From assembly GCA_018648685.1 (NCBI GenBank), contig JABGQT010000123.1, positions 1 through 64,000 on the forward strand: 64,000 nt of DNA. The letters are read 5' to 3'. Origin of the DNA: Anaerolineae bacterium. Lineage in GTDB: Bacteria; Chloroflexota; Anaerolineae; Anaerolineales; Villigracilaceae. The notes beneath the pieces were generated by a model. The model saw nothing but the letters and a program-made list of their open reading frames with translations, searched no databases and was not told the origin of the DNA. A program made the translations under genes and the position numbers. Positions 1 through 8,227 of this stretch are shown here, one piece after another; position 1 is the first letter of the stretch, and every line of letters starts with the position of its first letter.

Positions 1-62
1 AAGTAAGATTATTACCTGACGCAACGTGGTGGGTAATTCTAATTGTCGTTAACCGGGCTACT

Positions 63-93
63 AAAAAAGACACCTAAAAGGTGTCTTTTTTTT
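63..93. terminator. Intrinsic terminator (bidirectional hairpin)
   Basis: A 13-bp arm at 63-75 (A-run plus GACACCT) pairs with 79-91 (AGGTGTC plus T-run) around an AAA loop. Both strands carry a U-tract. On the minus strand it sits directly behind a tRNA-like 3' end (about 94-115), the usual tRNA-terminator arrangement. Confidence 0.85.
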
Positions 94-115
94 AGACCTA
101 GTGAGACTCGAACTC
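94..115 (-). other. tRNA 3'-end-like fragment (possible att-site scar)
   Basis: Read on the minus strand this stretch has a T-loop core GAGTTCGAGTCTC followed by what could be the 3' acceptor strand (TAGGTCT) and then a terminator. The inner three T-stem pairs form, but the outer two do not, and no D-arm or anticodon arm can be found further 5'. It therefore looks like the last 22 or so bases of a tRNA, as left by site-specific integration or recombination. It is a sequence resemblance only, and a chance match cannot be excluded. Confidence 0.4.
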
Positions 116-301
116 TAATTTCATAGATCAAAACAACTTATTTAAATATATCTTTATGTCAGCTATATGCCGTTGGAGCACTCTAATATCCATTCAGATA
201 GAGTATTGCCCCAAAGTCAGAGGAATTCCCCGCAACACCTAAGCTCAGACGTTTAGAAACAGACATTCGTTTTTGTCGTTTAAGAACACCACTTAGAGAA
301 A

Positions 302-1543
302 ATGCTCTACGACAACGCCTTGCTCGCCCGCGCCTATCTCCACGCCTGGCAGCGCACCGACAAGCTAGACTACTTGCGAATTTGCGAAGAAACACTTGAT
401 TTTGTCGCCCGTGAGATGACGCATCCAGACGGCGGTTTTCACTCATCTCTAGATGCAGATTCGGAAGGTGTCGAAGGAAAATTTTACGTTTGGACAAAAG
501 AAGAGATCGAAAAAACACTAAACGATGACTACGCGCTATTTGAAGCGGCGTATGGAATCAGAACAACTGGCAATTGGGAGGGAAAAACTGTTCTCCAGCG
601 CACAATAGATGATGCCACCCTTGCCGCCCGCTTCGCATTTGACCCTGAAATGGTTCCCGTTTACTTAGCAAATGCCCATCACAAACTACTCACTGCACGA
701 GAAAAACGCATCCGCCCCGGCACCGATGACAAAGTCCTGACAGAATGGAACGGGCTGATGCTGATCGTTTTTGCGGAAGCGGCGCGCGTATTTGAGGGAA
801 AAGATTATCTTAACATCGCGCAAAAGAACGCAAACTTCCTGCTCACCGCCCTACGACACGAGGGGCAACTCCGCCGCGCGTGGAGAGATGGGAAAGCCAG
901 TTCCGAAGTTTTCTTATCTGATTATGCCGCGCTTATCTTGGGATTACTTGAACTCTATCAAACCGATTTCAATAATCGCTGGTTTATTGCCGCAAAAGAA
1001 TTAGCCGATGAAATGATCGAGAAATTTGGAGACCCCGAAGGTGGATTCTTCGACACGACAAATGAAGCGGCTGAGGCATCTACGCTCCCCCTGCGCCCCA
1101 AAGAATTACAAGATAATGCTATTCCTTCAGGGAACGCTTTGGCGGCTGAAGCGCTGCTCAAATTAGATGCGCTGACAGGAAATGCAAATTATCGTAAATT
1201 AGCAGAGGAAACGCTAGGGCTTGTGAGCGAGTTCGTGGGCATGTACCCGACTGCCTTCGCGCAGTGGCTTTCGGGCGCAGATTTTAGCATCCATAACGTG
1301 ACCCAGATAGCCATCCTGGGCGATCTGGGGCGGGACGAGACTCAAGCCCTTTTAACGGAAATCCACTCGAGCTACCGACCAAATATGGTCGTGGCACAAT
1401 CCCCCTCCCCCATCCCGGATGATGCGCCTGAATTATTGCGAAACCGAAAACTGCAGAACGGTTTGCCGACGGCTTATGTTTGTGAAGGATTTGCTTGTAA
1501 ATTGCCTGTTAATGGCGTGGATGAATTGAGAAAACAGCTCTAG
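302..1543 (+). pseudogene. 5'-truncated YyaL/DUF255 (thioredoxin-domain, SSP411-like) protein
   Basis: The 413-residue frame matches the C-terminal two thirds of the YyaL/DUF255 family. It begins at the conserved EKMLYDNALLARAYLHAW segment, followed by GGFHSSLDADSEG and KVLTEWNGLMLIVFAEAAR. Full-length members are about 680 residues, with an N-terminal thioredoxin-like domain carrying the CxxC site. That domain is absent here. The homologous frame can be followed back to HLEK just upstream of the ATG and then meets a stop at 281-283, so the gene was cut rather than mis-started. No ribosome binding site precedes 302. The remaining (alpha/alpha) barrel-like part could still be expressed, but I treat it as a remnant. 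Confidence 0.75.
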
Positions 1544-1546
1544 AAA

Positions 1547-1990
1547 TTAGTATAGAATGCCCAAAAGTACAATAAAGCGTAAAAATTTACCCGTAAAAAC
1601 CCAAAAGCTAAACACCCGCCAATCGACATTGAAGACACCTGCAATAATAGCGAGGGGATCACCAATAATGGGCAGCCAGACAAAAAAGAGAGCCCAATTA
1701 CCCCAACGCTGAAAAATGCGTTCAGCTTGCTGCCAACGCACTGGCCTAATCTTTATCCAGCGGGCAAAGAAAAAATCTATACCCTTTTTGCCCACTAGAT
1801 AATTCAGCAGTGAGCCAAAATAGCCGCCAGCCGTAGCCCAAATAGCTGTTAGCCAGATGTTATAGCCTAGAGACGGCATGGCTGCGACAACAATTTCGTT
1901 AGAGAAGGGGATGAGAGTTGAAGCAATAAAGCTAACAAGGAAAACGCCTGGGTATCCCAAGGCAAGAGCCAATTCGGAGAGTTCGTTCAT
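1547..1990 (-). CDS. YqaA-family small DedA/VTT-like membrane protein
   Basis: This 147-residue integral membrane protein resembles the YqaA branch of the DedA/SNARE-associated (VTT) family. The features seen are an N-terminal re-entrant-like stretch with TLIPFSNEIVVAAMPSLGYN, a central GGYFGSLLNYLVGKKG, and a C-terminal WLPIIGDPLAIIAG, the conserved region around an acidic/proline motif. Members are thought to move lipids or support envelope homeostasis, but YqaA itself has no firm role. It is convergent with the truncated YyaL gene, with a 3-bp gap between stops. An AGGTAA site lies 5 nt before the start. Confidence 0.8.
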   Translation of the reverse strand: MNELSELALALGYPGVFLVSFIASTLIPFSNEIVVAAMPSLGYNIWLTAIWATAGGYFGSLLNYLVGKKGIDFFFARWIKIRPVRWQQAERIFQRWGNWALFFVWLPIIGDPLAIIAGVFNVDWRVFSFWVFTGKFLRFIVLLGILY

Positions 1991-2010
1991 AAATTACCTA
2001 AAAAGAAATA

Positions 2011-2041
2011 CCCTTGCGAAGACTTGAGTTCTTCGCAAGGG
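2011..2041 (-). terminator. Intrinsic terminator after nitronate monooxygenase
   Basis: A perfect 12-bp stem (2011-2022 with 2030-2041, CCCTTGCGAAGA) closes a 7-nt loop. On the minus strand it is followed by a T-rich tract (TATTTCTTTTT). It separates the monooxygenase gene from the YqaA-like gene. Confidence 0.85.
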
Positions 2042-2068
2042 TTTAAAGTTTGGAAAGAGAAGCAAGTA

Positions 2069-3490
2069 TTAGCCTAGCACAAAGTCAAGCACATCTTTAG
2101 ATGAATAGCTGCGTTTTCCAGATTTGAAAAATTTCAAAATAGATTGAAGCCCTTTGCCGGAACTGACAAGCGGTTGCTCGACATAACCATCTTTGCGATG
2201 CTGGGGGAAGCCCGCGCTGGCGCAAAGATTATTGCAGAGGCATCCGCGCCCTTCGAGGTCTTCAGCTTTGCCACCTTTTTTTAGATATTGCTCTTTTGGC
2301 TCGGCAGCACAACGATAACCAAGTTTGCCATCTTCTTTTTTATAGGCTTCGCGGAGCAAACCAAGATCACAAAGGCGCGGACGGGCTTCATAAATTTCTG
2401 GCATTGCCATCGTATTTTCGAGTTGCACAACTTTGAAGGGATAGCCTGTGGGGGAAACACGAGGGTCTGTGAATATCTCGGCACTTTCATCGATCACTTT
2501 TGCGATAACGCGACGTTTTTCATCTTCTGCCATACCTGATTCATCGCAAAAGGCAAAAGCTGTGCCAAGCTGAACACCTTCTGCGCCAGCCGCCTGTGCT
2601 TCTTTGAGCATTTTAGGGGAATCGTATCCGCCTGCGAGCCAAAATGGGAGACCAAGCTCTTTGATCTTGTCGAGTCTGGGGGTATCTTTTTCGCCAAAAA
2701 TTGGCTCTCCTTTTTCATCCAGTTGCATTTTTCCACGCGGAGGAGCGTTATGCCCGCCTGCGGAGTGCCCTTCAACGACAAAACCATCTACCTTGCCCGT
2801 TGACCTGCGAATAAGGGTTTTTGCTAAAACCACTGAAGAGATAATTGGTAAGAAATTAGGCCGCAACAAACCCTGCACCTTTGCAACAGCGTTTGAAAAT
2901 ATTGTTGTAGGGTCAAAGTCCATCAAGAAGCTATCATCAGATGTGCTGCCTTTAACATCCATTCTGTAGCTAACTTTCTCGTGATTTGCTAATTTATCAA
3001 GAATGCCAGGAATTTGAATAGGGATGCCTGCGCCCATAATGACGTAATCAATCCCTGCGAGCATCGCACCGTAAAGAGATGCCATCGTAGGCATCTGCAC
3101 TTTTTCGAGCAAATTGATGCCAACCGGGTTTTTATGCCCTTCTTTGGCAAGAAATGTCTCAACAAAATTGGCAACCACTGTCAACTCATTGAGTTTCTTT
3201 GAAGGCTTAAAGTTCCACATTGGAGGGCGTTTATAGGTTGCCCCTTCTTGAGGGTTTTCCCTATAATATTCTTTTAAAATCCACTGAACTGGATCGTGGA
3301 AAGGGAAATGTCTCAGCGCACGCCGCACATGTCCACCTATGTCACCTTCCATAAGACGAGCGATCATAATTAAGTGAATGCCTGTCCCTGAGATAACGCC
3401 TAATTGTCCTTCTTTTGATACCGATTGTGCTAATTTCCAATCAGAAACGGCAACGCCCATACCGCCTTGAATAACTTCAATTTTACTCAT
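2069..3490 (-). CDS. Nitronate monooxygenase / 2-nitropropane dioxygenase-like FMN protein
   Basis: This 473-residue flavoenzyme of the NPD/NMO TIM-barrel family would oxidise alkyl nitronates or act as a related enoyl-reductase-like FMN enzyme. It shows the N-terminal VIQGGMGVAVS, a central GIDYVIMGAGIP, GFVVEGHSAGGHNAPPRG (the region of the catalytic His and phosphate-binding loop) and PFWLAGGYDSPKMLKEAQAAGAEGVQLGTAFAF. It is longer than classical NMOs (about 330-370), with a C-terminal Cys-rich tail (GRGCLCNNLCAS) found in a distinct subgroup. Monocistronic, with a terminator downstream. The Shine-Dalgarno (AGGAGA, 3515-3520) is 24 nt from the ATG, with a small hairpin in between. Confidence 0.85.
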   Translation of the reverse strand: MSKIEVIQGGMGVAVSDWKLAQSVSKEGQLGVISGTGIHLIMIARLMEGDIGGHVRRALRHFPFHDPVQWILKEYYRENPQEGATYKRPPMWNFKPSKKLNELTVVANFVETFLAKEGHKNPVGINLLEKVQMPTMASLYGAMLAGIDYVIMGAGIPIQIPGILDKLANHEKVSYRMDVKGSTSDDSFLMDFDPTTIFSNAVAKVQGLLRPNFLPIISSVVLAKTLIRRSTGKVDGFVVEGHSAGGHNAPPRGKMQLDEKGEPIFGEKDTPRLDKIKELGLPFWLAGGYDSPKMLKEAQAAGAEGVQLGTAFAFCDESGMAEDEKRRVIAKVIDESAEIFTDPRVSPTGYPFKVVQLENTMAMPEIYEARPRLCDLGLLREAYKKEDGKLGYRCAAEPKEQYLKKGGKAEDLEGRGCLCNNLCASAGFPQHRKDGYVEQPLVSSGKGLQSILKFFKSGKRSYSSKDVLDFVLG

Positions 3491-3498
3491 ATAACTTT

Positions 3499-3511
3499 GG
3501 CACTGTGTGCC
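3499..3511 (-). promoter_or_regulatory. Hairpin between Shine-Dalgarno and start codon of the NMO gene
   Basis: GGCAC-ACA-GTGCC forms a 5-bp stem with a 3-nt loop, exactly between the AGGAGA site and the ATG. Folding would shorten the effective SD-to-ATG spacing from 24 to about 11 nt. No alternative in-frame start exists before the upstream stop. Confidence 0.45.
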
Positions 3512-3600
3512 TTATCTCCTTTTTTAGGATTTAATTTAGTAGAAAAATTCTTTACTAAGGATAGAACACAAAAAATGCTAAATAGGCACGCTATTAAAGC

Positions 3601-3637
3601 AAAAACTCCCCGATTTCTCAGGGAGTTTTTGCTTTTT
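3601..3637. terminator. Terminator downstream of tatA
   Basis: Arms AAAAACTCCC (3601-3610) and GGGAGTTTTT (3621-3630) enclose a 10-nt loop and have T-runs on both strands. It can end tatA transcripts on the minus strand, and also plus-strand readthrough. Confidence 0.85.
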
Positions 3638-3645
3638 TCTCTTTA

Positions 3646-3828
3646 TTATTCTTTTGTTGCTTCGTCATCGTTCTCAGCTTCGTCTTCTTTCCCTTCGCTA
3701 ATGCCTTCTCGGAATTTGCGAATACCAGAACCCAATTCGCCAGCAATTTTGCTAAGGCGACCAGGTCCGAAGAGAAGCAAAATAATAACCAAAACGATAA
3801 TAAGTTCAACGCCACCAGGCATTCTCAT
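3646..3828 (-). CDS. tatA: Twin-arginine translocase subunit TatA
   Basis: This 60-residue protein has a short periplasmic start, one transmembrane helix (about residues 8-20, ELIIVLVIILLLFGPGRL), the FGPGRL hinge and an amphipathic helix (IAGELGSGIRKFREGI). A charged acidic tail follows. This is the TatA/E type that forms the size-fitting pore of the Tat pathway for folded proteins. AGGAG lies 6 nt before the ATG. It is monocistronic with its own terminator, and tatC is not in the window. The second Met (residue 3) is an alternative start. Confidence 0.95.
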   Translation of the reverse strand: MRMPGGVELIIVLVIILLLFGPGRLSKIAGELGSGIRKFREGISEGKEDEAENDDEATKE

Positions 3829-3998
3829 AGTACTCTCCTAAACAGAATATTTTCAAGTGTCTCTATTCTACTATAGAATCACCAAGCATTGATGTGGCTA
3901 AAACCGGAACACAGACAATAAATTTCTCAGATTCCCACAGCAAAAGAACTGCAAGAAATCCTAAGATTTGTATTATCTGCGTTCTGATCTATTAGATG

Positions 3999-5114
3999 CT
4001 ATTTTTTCTTACGCCGGTATCGTCCCCAAAGCAGACCTTCAACGATACGTAAAATGCGTAAAAGAACTGAGCGTATTCGCGCCAAGAACAAGAACCAACC
4101 ATGACGCACCTTTCGCTCTGAGGGCAAAGGTCCTGTCCATTCAGCAACAAGCGCGCCCCAAGTCAACCCACCGCCAAAACCTACCATAACAACGGTATCT
4201 CCCGGGTTGATACGTCCATTCTGAAAGGCTTCTACAGTGGCAATCGGGACAGAAGCCGTAGAAGTATTCCCGTATCTATCAAGGTTGACCATGAATTTTT
4301 CCATTGGTAATTTCAGCCCCCGTGCTGCCGCTTCGATAATACGCGTATTAGCCTGATGCGGGATTACCAAATCAATATCTTCTGGTTCTAAGCCAACTTT
4401 CTCTAAAGTTTCTTTTGTCGCGCGTGCCATAACTCGTGTTGCAAAACGGAAAACACTCTTTCCATCCATTTTGATGAAATGCAGATCACTCTGAACAGTT
4501 GCCAAACTTGCCGGTAATTTGCTCCCGCCAGCGGGCAAGCTCAGCAGATCCCCGCCAGAGCCATCAGAGTGCATTACTTCTGCGAGAACACCACCGCGCT
4601 CTTCATTTGCCTGCAAAACAAAGGCTCCAGCACCGTCACCAAAAAGGATACAGGTATTTCGATCTGTCCAATCTACAAAACGTGAAAGCGTTTCTGCACC
4701 AACAACCAGCACATTTTTGCTCGCGCCACTCCGAATGGATTGTGCAGCCATATTTACAGCGAAAATAAATCCTGTGCAAGCCGCCAAAATATCAAAAGCA
4801 CCTGCATTGATCGCGCCAATCCGATCTTGAATTATAGACGCCGTCGCAGGGAAAATATGCTCGGGTGAAGAACTGGCAACAATGATCAAATCCAAATCGG
4901 CAGCACGCAAATTTGCCACTTCCAAGGCGCACAACGCTGCGCCAGCTCCCAAAGTAGCCGAACTTTCATCCTCCGAAGCAATCCGCCGCTCACGAATACC
5001 CGTCCGCGCCCGAATCCACTCGTCATTGGTTTCGACCATTTTACTCAGGTCGTCATTTGTCCGCACCTGCTCAGGTACAGCCATCCCCCACCCCGTAATA
5101 TGTGCGTAAGGCAT
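3999..5114 (-). CDS. fabH: 3-oxoacyl-ACP synthase III (KAS III)
   Basis: This enzyme condenses acetyl-CoA (or a branched primer) with malonyl-ACP to start type II fatty-acid synthesis. The triad is visible: Cys113 in AACTGF, His in VIPHQAN and Asn in RYGNTSTAS. The typical N-terminal MPYAHITGWGMAVPEQVRTN is present, and GAEWTG-type ends occur near residue 325. The protein then continues about 45 residues beyond the usual end with a basic, hydrophobic tail (FLFLARIRSVLLRILRIVEG then RRKKK). GAGGAG precedes the ATG. It lies 2 bp after fabF, so the two are an operon. Confidence 0.95.
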   Translation of the reverse strand: MPYAHITGWGMAVPEQVRTNDDLSKMVETNDEWIRARTGIRERRIASEDESSATLGAGAALCALEVANLRAADLDLIIVASSSPEHIFPATASIIQDRIGAINAGAFDILAACTGFIFAVNMAAQSIRSGASKNVLVVGAETLSRFVDWTDRNTCILFGDGAGAFVLQANEERGGVLAEVMHSDGSGGDLLSLPAGGSKLPASLATVQSDLHFIKMDGKSVFRFATRVMARATKETLEKVGLEPEDIDLVIPHQANTRIIEAAARGLKLPMEKFMVNLDRYGNTSTASVPIATVEAFQNGRINPGDTVVMVGFGGGLTWGALVAEWTGPLPSERKVRHGWFLFLARIRSVLLRILRIVEGLLWGRYRRKKK

Positions 5115-5116
5115 TT

Positions 5117-6358
5117 TTACTCCTCGAAACGGCTGATGATCAGCGTAGCATTATGTCCGCCAAAACCAAAAGAATTAGAAAGCGCATGCTTAGCATTCAC
5201 TTTTCTCGCTTTGTTGGGGACATAATCCAAATCGCATTCGGGGTCAGGCGTTTCGTAATTGATCGTCGGCGGAAGAATACCATCCTGCAAAGCTTTCGTG
5301 CAGAAAACCGCTTCCAATGCACCGGATGCGCCGAGAAGATGACCTGTCATTGACTTTGTAGATGAAACGGGGATTTGATAAGCACGTTCGCCAAAAACAG
5401 TCTTGATCGCCGCCGTTTCGCCCTTGTCATTTAGCGTGGTACTCGTTCCGTGAGCGTTGATATAGCCAATATCATCTGCCGTTAAACCCGCGTTCTCAAG
5501 CGCGAGTTCCATACAAAGAGCAGCGCCTTCGCCCCCCTCTGCTGGCGCAGAAATATGATAAGCATCATCACTGGTGCCATAACCGGATAACTCTGCAAGG
5601 ATATTTGCCCCGCGCGCCTGCGCGTGCTCCAGCGATTCAAGAACAAGAACGCCAGCACCTTCGCCCATCACAAAACCGTTACGATTCTTATCAAAAGGAC
5701 GTGATGCTTTCTCAGGCTCATCATTCCGGTCGGACAATGCGCCGATGGTATTCATCCCTGCCATTGCCAGTTTAATGATACTTGCTTCGCCGCCACCAGC
5801 GATCATCACATCTGCGCTGCCACGCCGGATAATTTCTGCTGCTTCGCCAAGGGCATTTGAGCCAGTGGCACAAGCCGTAACAACAGACATATTTGGTCCT
5901 CGAACGCCAAGTTTAATGGCGACCATTCCAGGGCCGGTATCCGCTAACATCATCGGAACCAAGAAGGGGCTCACGCGCGATGCGCCGCGTTTTGCCATCA
6001 CATCTGCTTGTTCGAGCAAAGTGCCGATTCCGCCAATTCCTGTGCCAATGAGCACGCCAATCCGATCTCGATTTTCATTAGTGACGACCAAACCAGCATC
6101 TTCCACGGCTTGCAAAGAAGCGCCCATCGCCAACTGGACATAACGATCCATTCGACGGGCTTCACGGCGACCAAAAAGGGCCACAGGGTCAAAATCTTTC
6201 ACTTCGGCAGCAAATTTTGTTTTATTTTCGCTGGCATTAAAAAGAGTGATGGGGGCTACGCCCGATTTTCCAGCAAGCAGTGCTTGCCAAGTATCTTCTA
6301 CATTTAAACCGAGCGGGCTAAGCATGCCCAAGCCGGTGATTACAACTCGCTTTCGCAT
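5117..6358 (-). CDS. fabF: 3-oxoacyl-ACP synthase II (KAS II)
   Basis: This is the 413-residue elongating condensing enzyme of type II fatty-acid synthesis. Cys163 lies in VTACATGSNALGEA, the first catalytic His in NAHGTSTTLND and the second in SSTKSMTGHLLGASGA, all at the spacing of E. coli FabF. The GFGGHNATLI C-terminal signature is also present. AGGAG is 6 nt upstream of the ATG. The gene starts just after a terminator that insulates it from the rhomboid gene, and is translated ahead of fabH with a 2-bp gap. Confidence 0.96.
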   Translation of the reverse strand: MRKRVVITGLGMLSPLGLNVEDTWQALLAGKSGVAPITLFNASENKTKFAAEVKDFDPVALFGRREARRMDRYVQLAMGASLQAVEDAGLVVTNENRDRIGVLIGTGIGGIGTLLEQADVMAKRGASRVSPFLVPMMLADTGPGMVAIKLGVRGPNMSVVTACATGSNALGEAAEIIRRGSADVMIAGGGEASIIKLAMAGMNTIGALSDRNDEPEKASRPFDKNRNGFVMGEGAGVLVLESLEHAQARGANILAELSGYGTSDDAYHISAPAEGGEGAALCMELALENAGLTADDIGYINAHGTSTTLNDKGETAAIKTVFGERAYQIPVSSTKSMTGHLLGASGALEAVFCTKALQDGILPPTINYETPDPECDLDYVPNKARKVNAKHALSNSFGFGGHNATLIISRFEE

Positions 6359-6371
6359 ATTTTTCTCCTAT

Positions 6372-6396
6372 AAAAAAAGACAGCATTGCTGTCTTT
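6372..6396 (-). terminator. Intrinsic terminator upstream of fabF
   Basis: AAAGACAGC and GCTGTCTTT (9 bp, ATT loop) are followed on the minus strand by seven Ts, then directly by the fabF ribosome binding site. It ends transcripts from the rhomboid cluster. Confidence 0.85.
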
Positions 6397-6440
6397 GCAT
6401 TCACCAAGCTATAACACGTTCTGCACAAAAGGGATGCGCT

Positions 6441-6527
6441 GCCCTCACCCCCGCATCGTTTCACTCGCTCCCCCTCTCCCACCTTGCGAGAGAGGGATAT
6501 TCGAGCGAGGCAAGAATGGGTGAGGGC
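6441..6527. repeat. Palindromic intergenic repeat with GCCCTCACCC ends
   Basis: An 87-bp element has inverted ends GCCCTCACCC (6441-6450) and GGGTGAGGGC (6518-6527). Its internal arms, CTCCCCCTCTCCC and GAGAGAGGG, also pair. Its right end directly touches the stop codon of the rhomboid gene (6528). A related copy lies inside the glycosyltransferase gene at 35518-35592. Confidence 0.75.
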
Positions 6528-7214
6528 TCAAACTTGCGTATCACTCCAATAGCGCGCAAATGCTTCGGGGCGTAAAAAGAGAAGGATCGTCAGTGATGCA
6601 AAAAAACCGCCCAAATGCCCCCAATAAGCCACGCTATATTGCCCCCCAGCACCGTTAAGCAATATATCCATCGCAGGAACAAGCTGCAAAGCCAAAAAAT
6701 ACAGGATTACCCAAAAAGCGCGGATCTTAGGCCAGGAAGGGATGAAGCTAAACCAAAATATCAGCGTACGAATTCGTCCGCGCGGAAACAAAATAAGATA
6801 CGCCCCCATCACGCCAAAAACAGCGCCGCTCGCTCCCACAACAGGAATTTCAGACTGAGAATTGATCAGCACATAAATCAGGTCTGAACCAAAACCAGCC
6901 AAAAGATAAAAAGCCAGAAAGCGCCAGGAACCACAAGCATCTTCTACGCGTCTACCAAAAACCCAGAGGGCAAACATATTCCCGAAAAGATGGAAAAAGC
7001 CGCCGTGCATAAACATCGAAGTGATCCCTGTCAGAAACCCACCACCTTCTCGAGAAAATACCATCGCGGGAACAGTCGCAACTCGCTCGTAATACTCCCC
7101 ATATAAAAATGGAGGGAAGATAAAAAGAATAGCCGTGTTGATCAAGATGATCATAAAAGTCATCACGGGGAATGCGCTAAATCGACTCGACTCAGTATCG
7201 TTTATCGGAAACAT
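6528..7214 (-). CDS. Rhomboid family intramembrane serine protease
   Basis: This 228-residue polytopic protein has the rhomboid core. HGGFFHLFGNMFALWVFG matches the L1/TM2 HxxxN region, the catalytic Ser lies in VVGASGAVFGVMGAYL (GxSG) and the catalytic His in VAYWGHLGGFFASL. About six hydrophobic segments are visible. Rhomboids cleave transmembrane substrates within the membrane, and the substrate here is unknown. It is the last gene of a minus-strand run (Cys-rich protein, HAD-DinB, TPR, rhomboid), 10 bp after the TPR gene. Confidence 0.93.
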   Translation of the reverse strand: MFPINDTESSRFSAFPVMTFMIILINTAILFIFPPFLYGEYYERVATVPAMVFSREGGGFLTGITSMFMHGGFFHLFGNMFALWVFGRRVEDACGSWRFLAFYLLAGFGSDLIYVLINSQSEIPVVGASGAVFGVMGAYLILFPRGRIRTLIFWFSFIPSWPKIRAFWVILYFLALQLVPAMDILLNGAGGQYSVAYWGHLGGFFASLTILLFLRPEAFARYWSDTQV

Positions 7215-7224
7215 CGTTTTCTAC

Positions 7225-8223
7225 CTAAATCAAAAGTGGTATCCAGCGCACATAAGCTTCAATGCCGAGCAATGTAAAAGATAAGAGCATCATCGTTAGC
7301 CCGGCAGCCCCAACAAGCATACGCAACCTTTTAGAACCTCTCCCTCCTCTGCTGCCTAACTTCTTCCAAACGCGATGCTCTGAACCAGCCGCAGAAAGTG
7401 CCACTAAAAATGCACCAACAATAACGATCAAAAACTCCACGCCCATCAACAAGGTGAAATAGCGAAGATCGTAGCCAGTTTGAATGATCAGCATCGATAA
7501 AAAAAGAATAGGAGGGCCAACCGAAAGGCGGGCAATAGTTACCTTCGGAGAAATGTGCACAATGGCTTCGACCTTCATTCCTTCCAAACGATTGATCTCA
7601 CGAAATAAGCGATCCCACTCACTACGCCCTTTTGCTTTTGCAGAAAGCCCTTCATAAACCTTAATCGCCTTCTCGGTCTCCCCATGTTCTTCATAGCTTA
7701 GGGCTAACTCTAAAGGATTTGCACGATAATAACGCGCACGGCTTAGGGTTTCTTTTTTCTCTTCATTTGTCGGGTCAAGCGCAGACAAACGCGACAAAGC
7801 CTGCTCTTTTTCAGCAAGGTCGCTTGTATATTTTGCCAGTAAACCCCACGCAGCTTCTGATCTATTATTTTCTCTAGTGATTTTTCTTAGGCGTTTTAAT
7901 GCTAATTCTATATTTCCATCAGAAAGAAGCGCGTCCACCTTAGCTAACGCGGCGTTCTCTTTTCGCTCTTTTTCCACCTTCTCTGTACGGCGCAATTCGC
8001 CCAAACGCGTCCGAGCACGAGTTTCTGTGGGGTCAATGCGCAAAACCTCTTCACAGGCAAGTATTAAATCTCCCCGATCATCAAGAAGACCAATTAGCCA
8101 CAACCAAGCCAGTTTATTATTGGGGTCTTCTTGAACGATATCAATAAAAAGCTCACGCGCAGACAATTCTTGCCCCAATTTTGCTTTCTTAATTGCCTCC
8201 TGCATCCGCTTCTCATTTGCCAC
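7225..8223 (-). CDS. TPR-repeat protein with C-terminal membrane segments
   Basis: The 332 residues open with tetratricopeptide-like helices (MQEAIKKAKLGQELSARELF, DPNNKLAWLWLIGLL, then ALKRLRKITRENNRSEAAWG). These are followed by a charged coiled region and about three hydrophobic segments from residue 230 on. This suggests a cytoplasmic adaptor anchored in the membrane. I chose the GTG start, which lies 8 nt after AAGGGA at the end of the preceding gene; a TTG one codon upstream is the alternative. Function unknown. Proximity to the rhomboid gene hints at a shared membrane role, but that is inference. Confidence 0.7.
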   Translation of the reverse strand: MANEKRMQEAIKKAKLGQELSARELFIDIVQEDPNNKLAWLWLIGLLDDRGDLILACEEVLRIDPTETRARTRLGELRRTEKVEKERKENAALAKVDALLSDGNIELALKRLRKITRENNRSEAAWGLLAKYTSDLAEKEQALSRLSALDPTNEEKKETLSRARYYRANPLELALSYEEHGETEKAIKVYEGLSAKAKGRSEWDRLFREINRLEGMKVEAIVHISPKVTIARLSVGPPILFLSMLIIQTGYDLRYFTLLMGVEFLIVIVGAFLVALSAAGSEHRVWKKLGSRGGRGSKRLRMLVGAAGLTMMLLSFTLLGIEAYVRWIPLLI

Positions 8224-8227
8224 CAAA

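Noticed and set aside
183..518. 111-residue open frame on the minus strand
   Set aside because: It overlaps the YyaL-type remnant, has no ribosome binding site and a low-complexity Arg-rich middle that is the antisense of the real gene. Only the 3' part lies outside it and shows no family.
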